Source: Planctomycetota bacterium (GTDB lineage Bacteria > Planctomycetota > B15-G4). From it: a stretch of DNA of 18,305 bases. Both the position numbers and the translations under genes were made by a program. A model generated the notes under the pieces. It saw only the letters and a program-made list of their open reading frames with translations, was not told the origin of the DNA and did not search any database. The number at the start of each line of letters is the position of its first letter. Positions within the stretch are counted from its first letter, which is position 1. The stretch covers positions 1 through 18,305 of the forward strand of contig QNBX01000090.1 in the NCBI GenBank assembly GCA_003644265.1, written 5' to 3'. This document shows positions 14,779 through 18,305 of the stretch, piece after piece.

Positions 14779-16422
14779 TCAGGCGCCCCCCCCGTCGTCG
14801 GCGTCGTTCATGGCGTCGTCACCCGCGGCGGCGTCAAGCGCCGGGCGCACGCTGGTGTCGATGCGCAGCTCGAAGCTGAAGCGGCCGCGCGAGTCGGTGT
14901 CGAAGGTGAAGACCACGCCGGCCACCTCGGGCTGCTGGCGCAGGTCGGTGGTGAGCTGCACCACGGCGCTGGAGAGGTCGCGGCCCTGCTCCTTGCCCGA
15001 GCCCTCCACCACCACGAAGGGGCGCGCGCCGCCCTCCCAGTCGAAGTCGGGTTCGACCGTGCGCACGCTGCGAGCCGAGGTCACCCACAGCTCGGGCGGC
15101 AGGTGCGCATCCAGCAGGTTGAGCACGGTGACCATGCCGGCGCCCGGCGCCGTGACCTCCTCGATCGAGACCAGCGCCGCGGCCAGGGCCTGGGCCTGGC
15201 TGGAGGCGCGCTCATAGCTGCGGCGGTCGGCCAGGCGCGTGTTCACGTCCCGGCGCAGGCGCAGCTCGTCGGCCTCCGCCGCCGAGGCGTTCTGCTGGCT
15301 CAACCAGCCGAAGACCCCCAGATGCGCCGCCACCAGCACGCCCGCCAGCACCAGCCAGAGCGTCTTCTGCTTGAAGACCTGGGCCTTGCGGGCCGACTCC
15401 GACAGGATCTCGATGCGGTAGCTGCCGTCGAGCGAGGCCATCATGGCCAACCCCGCGGCCACCGCGAAGTCGGGCCCGTCGTCGCCGAGGTCGAGCTCGG
15501 GATCGACGATGTAGCCCTCGGTGGGGTCGAAGAACTCGACCGGCAGGCCCAGGGCCCGGGTGAGCGCGGTGTCGAGGCCGTCGAGGTGAGCGCCGGGTCC
15601 GCACAGCAGCACCCGGTCGACCTCGAGAGCCGGCAGCTTGAGCTGGTTGCGGCACAGCCCCACGGTGGACTGCAGCATGCCCACCACCTGGCGCAGGGCG
15701 CCCTCGAGCGCCTGGGCCACGCTGGCCTGCTGGCCACTCAGGCTCTGGCCAGGGCCCGGGAAGGCGCCCAGCTTGTGCTTGGCCTGCTCGCCCTTGGCCG
15801 CATCGACGCCGAAGGCCTCGGCCACGGCCTGGGTGAAGCTGTCACCGCCCCCGGTCAGGTTGCGCGCGAACATCAGCTCGCCGTCCTGGATGATGGCCAC
15901 GTCGGTGTTGCGCCCGCGCAGCGCCGCGGCCAGCACGGTGCCCTCGCCGCCGTCGGTGGCCACCACCGCGTTGTGCAGACCCACCGCGTTGGGCGTGAAA
16001 CAGCGCAGCTTGGTGCCGCCCGCGGCCAGCAGGGCCGACTGCTCGTTGATCAGGCTGTCGCGCACCAGCGCCAACAGCACCAGGTCTTCGTCGCTGCTGC
16101 TGTCGCCGCCCAGCAGCTCGTGGTCGGCCACCAGCGCGTCGCCCGACTGCTCCGCGATGTCATCGACCTCGTAGGACATGAGCTCGCGCAGCTGCCAGTC
16201 GGGCACCGGCGGCACGAAGGTCGTGCGCAGGATCATGTCGCGGCCGGTGACGCCCACCACCGCGGGCACGCCCTTGAGCCCGGCCTCCAACAGCGCCGAG
16301 CCCAGCTCGTCGGTGGGCACCGCGGCGGCCTGGCTGATCTCGAAGGCGCCGGACTTGACCCGCCCCGCCACGTAGCGGGTGGTCTCGGCGCCCATGTCCA
16401 GGCCCAACACCTTGCCGCTCAT
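14779..16422 (-). CDS. PilM-PilN fusion (GspL-like) platform protein
   Basis: 547 residues, with ATG overlapping the upstream gene as ATGA. Residues 1-335 form an actin-like PilM/GspL cytoplasmic domain: VLGLDMGAETTRYVAGRV (phosphate-1 loop), VGVTGRDMILRTTFVPPVPD and REL-SYEVDDIAEQ (PilM-type), a second phosphate region near VAIIQDGELMFARNLTGGGDS, and the adenosine motif VDRVLLCGPGAHLDGLDTAL. One transmembrane helix spans about 352-374 (LWLVLAGVLVAAHLGVFGWL). A coiled coil (375-420) and a PilN-type ferredoxin-like domain follow (LLDAHLPPELWVTSARSV ... FVVVEGSGKEQGRDLSSAVV ... VVFTFDTD). In type IV pili these are two proteins; in T2SS they are one, GspL, which recruits the GspE ATPase to the membrane. 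The last 20 residues are acidic and glycine-rich. Nucleotide binding is plausible from the motifs. Confidence 0.88.
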   Translation of the reverse strand: MSGKVLGLDMGAETTRYVAGRVKSGAFEISQAAAVPTDELGSALLEAGLKGVPAVVGVTGRDMILRTTFVPPVPDWQLRELMSYEVDDIAEQSGDALVADHELLGGDSSSDEDLVLLALVRDSLINEQSALLAAGGTKLRCFTPNAVGLHNAVVATDGGEGTVLAAALRGRNTDVAIIQDGELMFARNLTGGGDSFTQAVAEAFGVDAAKGEQAKHKLGAFPGPGQSLSGQQASVAQALEGALRQVVGMLQSTVGLCRNQLKLPALEVDRVLLCGPGAHLDGLDTALTRALGLPVEFFDPTEGYIVDPELDLGDDGPDFAVAAGLAMMASLDGSYRIEILSESARKAQVFKQKTLWLVLAGVLVAAHLGVFGWLSQQNASAAEADELRLRRDVNTRLADRRSYERASSQAQALAAALVSIEEVTAPGAGMVTVLNLLDAHLPPELWVTSARSVRTVEPDFDWEGGARPFVVVEGSGKEQGRDLSSAVVQLTTDLRQQPEVAGVVFTFDTDSRGRFSFELRIDTSVRPALDAAAGDDAMNDADDGGGA

Positions 16423-18092
16423 GGGGAGCCCTCCGCCGGCGAGGGCAGGGCTGCCAGGGCCGCCTCGATCTCGGCCACCACATGGGGAAAGCGTCCATCG
16501 GCGCGGAACGACTCGAGCCGCGCGGAGATGGCGCGGCGCCGGCTGTCGTCCACCCGAGCCAGGACGGCGCCGGCGCGCTCATGCACCTCGGAGATCAGGG
16601 CGTCAAAGGCCTCGGCCTGGTCGGGGTCGCCGCCCCAGGCGAGACGCGCCGCGGCCGCCGCATCGCCGACGTCGCGGCAGCGCCCCGGGTTGCCCAGGAA
16701 GACCGCGTCGTCGAGGTCGGCTCGCAGAGCCTCCAGGTGACCGGCGGCCGCGACCACCAGCCGGGCGCGGTCACTGCCGGCCTGCTCCAGCACCTGCTCG
16801 TCGTAGGGAAACTGGGTCACGATGCGCTCGAGCAGGGTCAGGGCCGCGCCCGGCTGCCCCGCCGCCTCCTGCTGATGGGCGTCGCTGAGCAGGCCCGCCG
16901 CCTGCACCCGCTCGGCCTGGAAGCCCGCGGCCACGGTCAGCTCCTGCCGGGCGTCGCCCGACACCTCACGTTCGATCACGAAGCGCAGGGCGCGTTCGTT
17001 GATGTGCGTGGCCTGGATCGAGAAGGGCGCCACCATGTCGAGCACCAGCCGATCCTGCGTGCGCCCCAGCACCAGCGAGTCGACATCCTGGACCTCGAAG
17101 TCCTCGGTGAAGTGGTCGTAGCGACCGCCCGCGCGCACGCCGATGGCGGTGGAGGCCAGGGGGCCGAGCAGCAGCACCTGGGTCACCAAGGTGGCACCGG
17201 CGGGCACGTCGCGGACCTTGGCCACCAGCACCGGGTGCCCCTCGCGCTCCAGCAGCTCGCCGGAGATGGACACGCGGCCGCCGTCGCGCAGGGCCGTGGC
17301 CGACTCCCCCGGCAGCTGAGCCACCAGCCCGGGCCAGGCGCGGCCGCCCGCCGGGCGCACGGCGGTGGGCTCCACGCGCAGCACCAGGTCGTTGTCGCGT
17401 GAGATGATCAGCCCACGCCCGAAGCCCAACGAGACGTCGTAGACGCCCTGGCTGATGGTCTGGCCCGCGCCCCCACCCGGCACGTGGCGCAACACCACGT
17501 CATCCAGGGAGCCGGCCCCCAGGCAGCCGATGCCGGCGCGCACCTGGTCATATCCCGGGGGAGGCTCGGCTCGGCCGGAGAGGTCGCCCTGGCCGGATGC
17601 CAGCACCAGATCGAAGGGCGGCAGATCCTCGGCCTCGAAGCGCAGCAGCAGCTGGACGCCGTCGGCGGCCGAGACGGCCGCGATCTCCACGGCCCCGTCG
17701 CTCCGGACCTTTGCAGACTGGCTGGCGAAGGCCCGTGACCAGCCCTCGTCGCTGGGGATGGCCGCCGCGCCCGCCGCCCCCGAGACGGCAGCCTCGGCGG
17801 TGTACGAGAAGCCCGCCGGGGCGTCGTCAGGCACGAACCAGGACGAGCCGGGGCTGCTGTCCTCGGTGGTCTCGAAGGACCAGGCGTCACCCAGCAGGTT
17901 GTCGTCGGCGGCAGGCGGGGCCTGAGCCACGGCTTGTCCCGCGAAGGGGTCCGTCAGCACCACCCAGGCGCCCGCGCCCGCCAAGGCCAGCAGGGCCACC
18001 ACGCCCAGGATGAAGGGCAGCTTGGAACCACCGGCCGCCCCGGCATCGAGGCGGTGCACCTGAGCGTCTTCGAGCGGGGCGTCGGTCGGCAC
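16419..18092 (-). CDS. Single-pass membrane protein with beta-rich periplasmic domains and helical C-terminus
   Basis: 557 residues from a GTG start (18092-18090), preceded closely by GAGAGGA. There is no alternative ATG before the membrane segment. A 24-residue cytoplasmic tail is followed by a transmembrane helix at about 26-46 (PFILGVVALLALAGAGAWVVL). Residues about 65-240 are beta-rich (LLGDAWSFETTEDSSPGSSW, GVQLLLRFEAEDLPPFDLVL, SLDDVVLRHV), compatible with a carbohydrate-binding-module or LamG-like sandwich. Residues about 240-370 form more strands. Residues about 385-550 are helical and TPR-like (AGQPGAALTLLERIVTQFPYDEQVLEQAG). Being the first gene of the operon and next to GspL, it could occupy a GspC/PilP-like connector role, but no HR or PDZ domain is seen, so this is only positional inference. 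Confidence 0.7.
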   Translation of the reverse strand: MPTDAPLEDAQVHRLDAGAAGGSKLPFILGVVALLALAGAGAWVVLTDPFAGQAVAQAPPAADDNLLGDAWSFETTEDSSPGSSWFVPDDAPAGFSYTAEAAVSGAAGAAAIPSDEGWSRAFASQSAKVRSDGAVEIAAVSAADGVQLLLRFEAEDLPPFDLVLASGQGDLSGRAEPPPGYDQVRAGIGCLGAGSLDDVVLRHVPGGGAGQTISQGVYDVSLGFGRGLIISRDNDLVLRVEPTAVRPAGGRAWPGLVAQLPGESATALRDGGRVSISGELLEREGHPVLVAKVRDVPAGATLVTQVLLLGPLASTAIGVRAGGRYDHFTEDFEVQDVDSLVLGRTQDRLVLDMVAPFSIQATHINERALRFVIEREVSGDARQELTVAAGFQAERVQAAGLLSDAHQQEAAGQPGAALTLLERIVTQFPYDEQVLEQAGSDRARLVVAAAGHLEALRADLDDAVFLGNPGRCRDVGDAAAAARLAWGGDPDQAEAFDALISEVHERAGAVLARVDDSRRRAISARLESFRADGRFPHVVAEIEAALAALPSPAEGSP

Positions 18093-18245
18093 AGTCCTCT
18101 CGGTACGTACCCGGTGGGCTCAGGGAACCCGAGGTGTACCAAGACCCCGGGTAGCGGGCAACGCGGCCGCCGCCCGGGATTCGGCTGCGATCAGGGGCTG
18201 GGGGTCGGCTGAGGGGCACCGGGCCAGCCCGATCCGTCCGCGCGC
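18093..18245. other. Intergenic region before the operon
   Basis: This 153-bp stretch is the only real gap between genes in the window. It is GC-rich, with self-complementary words (cccgggat, gcggccgc, ccccgggt) but no hairpin followed by a T-run on either strand, so no intrinsic terminator can be called. It contains the weak promoter candidate at 18133-18161 and the purine-rich GAGAGGA just before the GTG at 18092. Confidence 0.5.
18133..18161 (-). promoter_or_regulatory. Weak sigma70-like promoter candidate upstream of the operon
   Basis: On the minus strand, TTGCCC (18161-18156) and TACACC (18138-18133) are separated by 17 bp. They match the -35 and -10 consensus at four and three of six bases. 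The element lies about 40 bp before the GTG at 18092, in the only intergenic gap of the window. Such matches are common by chance and GC-rich promoters are hard to recognise, so this is tentative. Confidence 0.25.
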
Positions 18246-18305
18246 TCAGCCCAGCCCGGAGGCCCGCTCGCAGGGCAGATCACGCACCACGCGGTCGTCG
18301 CGCGC
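18246..18305 (-). CDS. C-terminal end of an upstream gene (partial)
   Basis: The minus strand is open from the right window edge for 19 codons (ARDDRVVRDLPCERASGLG) and ends with TGA at 18248-18246. The coding-like character (GC-rich third positions), same orientation and the gap before the next gene suggest the tail of an upstream minus-strand gene. The stretch is too short to identify a family or to exclude a chance open frame. If real, it would be the gene before this cluster, where a GspE, GspF or secretin gene might be looked for. Confidence 0.4.
   Translation of the reverse strand, partial: ARDDRVVRDLPCERASGLG

Noticed and set aside
18162..18245. Intrinsic terminator for the upstream gene
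   Set aside because: GC-rich self-complementary words occur, but no clear stem-loop followed by a T-run on the minus strand.

Overview
This window is one tightly packed minus-strand operon from a GC-rich bacterium. It encodes an unusual type II secretion (T2SS) / type IV pilus-like machine. The phylum cannot be fixed from sequence alone. LamG-decorated prepilin-type proteins, very large minor pseudopilins, and small-beta-barrel plus CxxC-ribbon periplasmic proteins suggest a GC-rich Planctomycetota member or a deep-branching relative, but this is inference. Almost every plus-strand reading frame here is a GC-driven shadow of the minus-strand genes.

In transcription order (right to left): the last 19 codons of an unidentified gene (18246-18305); a short intergenic region with a weak promoter candidate; a single-pass membrane protein with a beta-rich periplasmic part and a helical tail; a PilM-PilN fusion equivalent to GspL; a PilO/GspM-like protein; a large membrane-anchored TPR protein ending in a LamG-like beta sandwich; the major pseudopilin GspG; a GspH-like pseudopilin with a LamG domain inside its fold; a giant 1763-residue GspK-like protein; an enlarged GspJ; GspI; an exported protein with small beta-barrels and a zinc ribbon; a parvulin-type peptidyl-prolyl isomerase; and the start of an alanine-rich repeat protein that runs off the left edge. 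Nearly every junction is an overlap (ATGA, TGATG, or 10-35 nt) or a gap of 1-2 nt, so translation is probably coupled throughout.

Family knowledge suggests the following picture. The PilMN and PilO proteins form the inner-membrane platform that couples a cytoplasmic ATPase to the pseudopilus. GspG forms the shaft, and H, I, J and K form the tip. The ATPase (GspE), the platform protein (GspF), the secretin (GspD) and the prepilin peptidase are not in the window. What stands out is that the tip subunits are greatly enlarged. GspH carries a nested LamG domain. GspK has about 1180 extra residues with a LamG domain. A recurring small module (GxE...Y ... RG..GT....H..G) occurs about four or five times in GspK and once in GspJ. 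Together with the LamG-like TPR protein and the beta-sandwich gene, this looks like a pseudopilus rebuilt to carry lectin-fold recognition domains. That is the best candidate here for an undescribed system variant.
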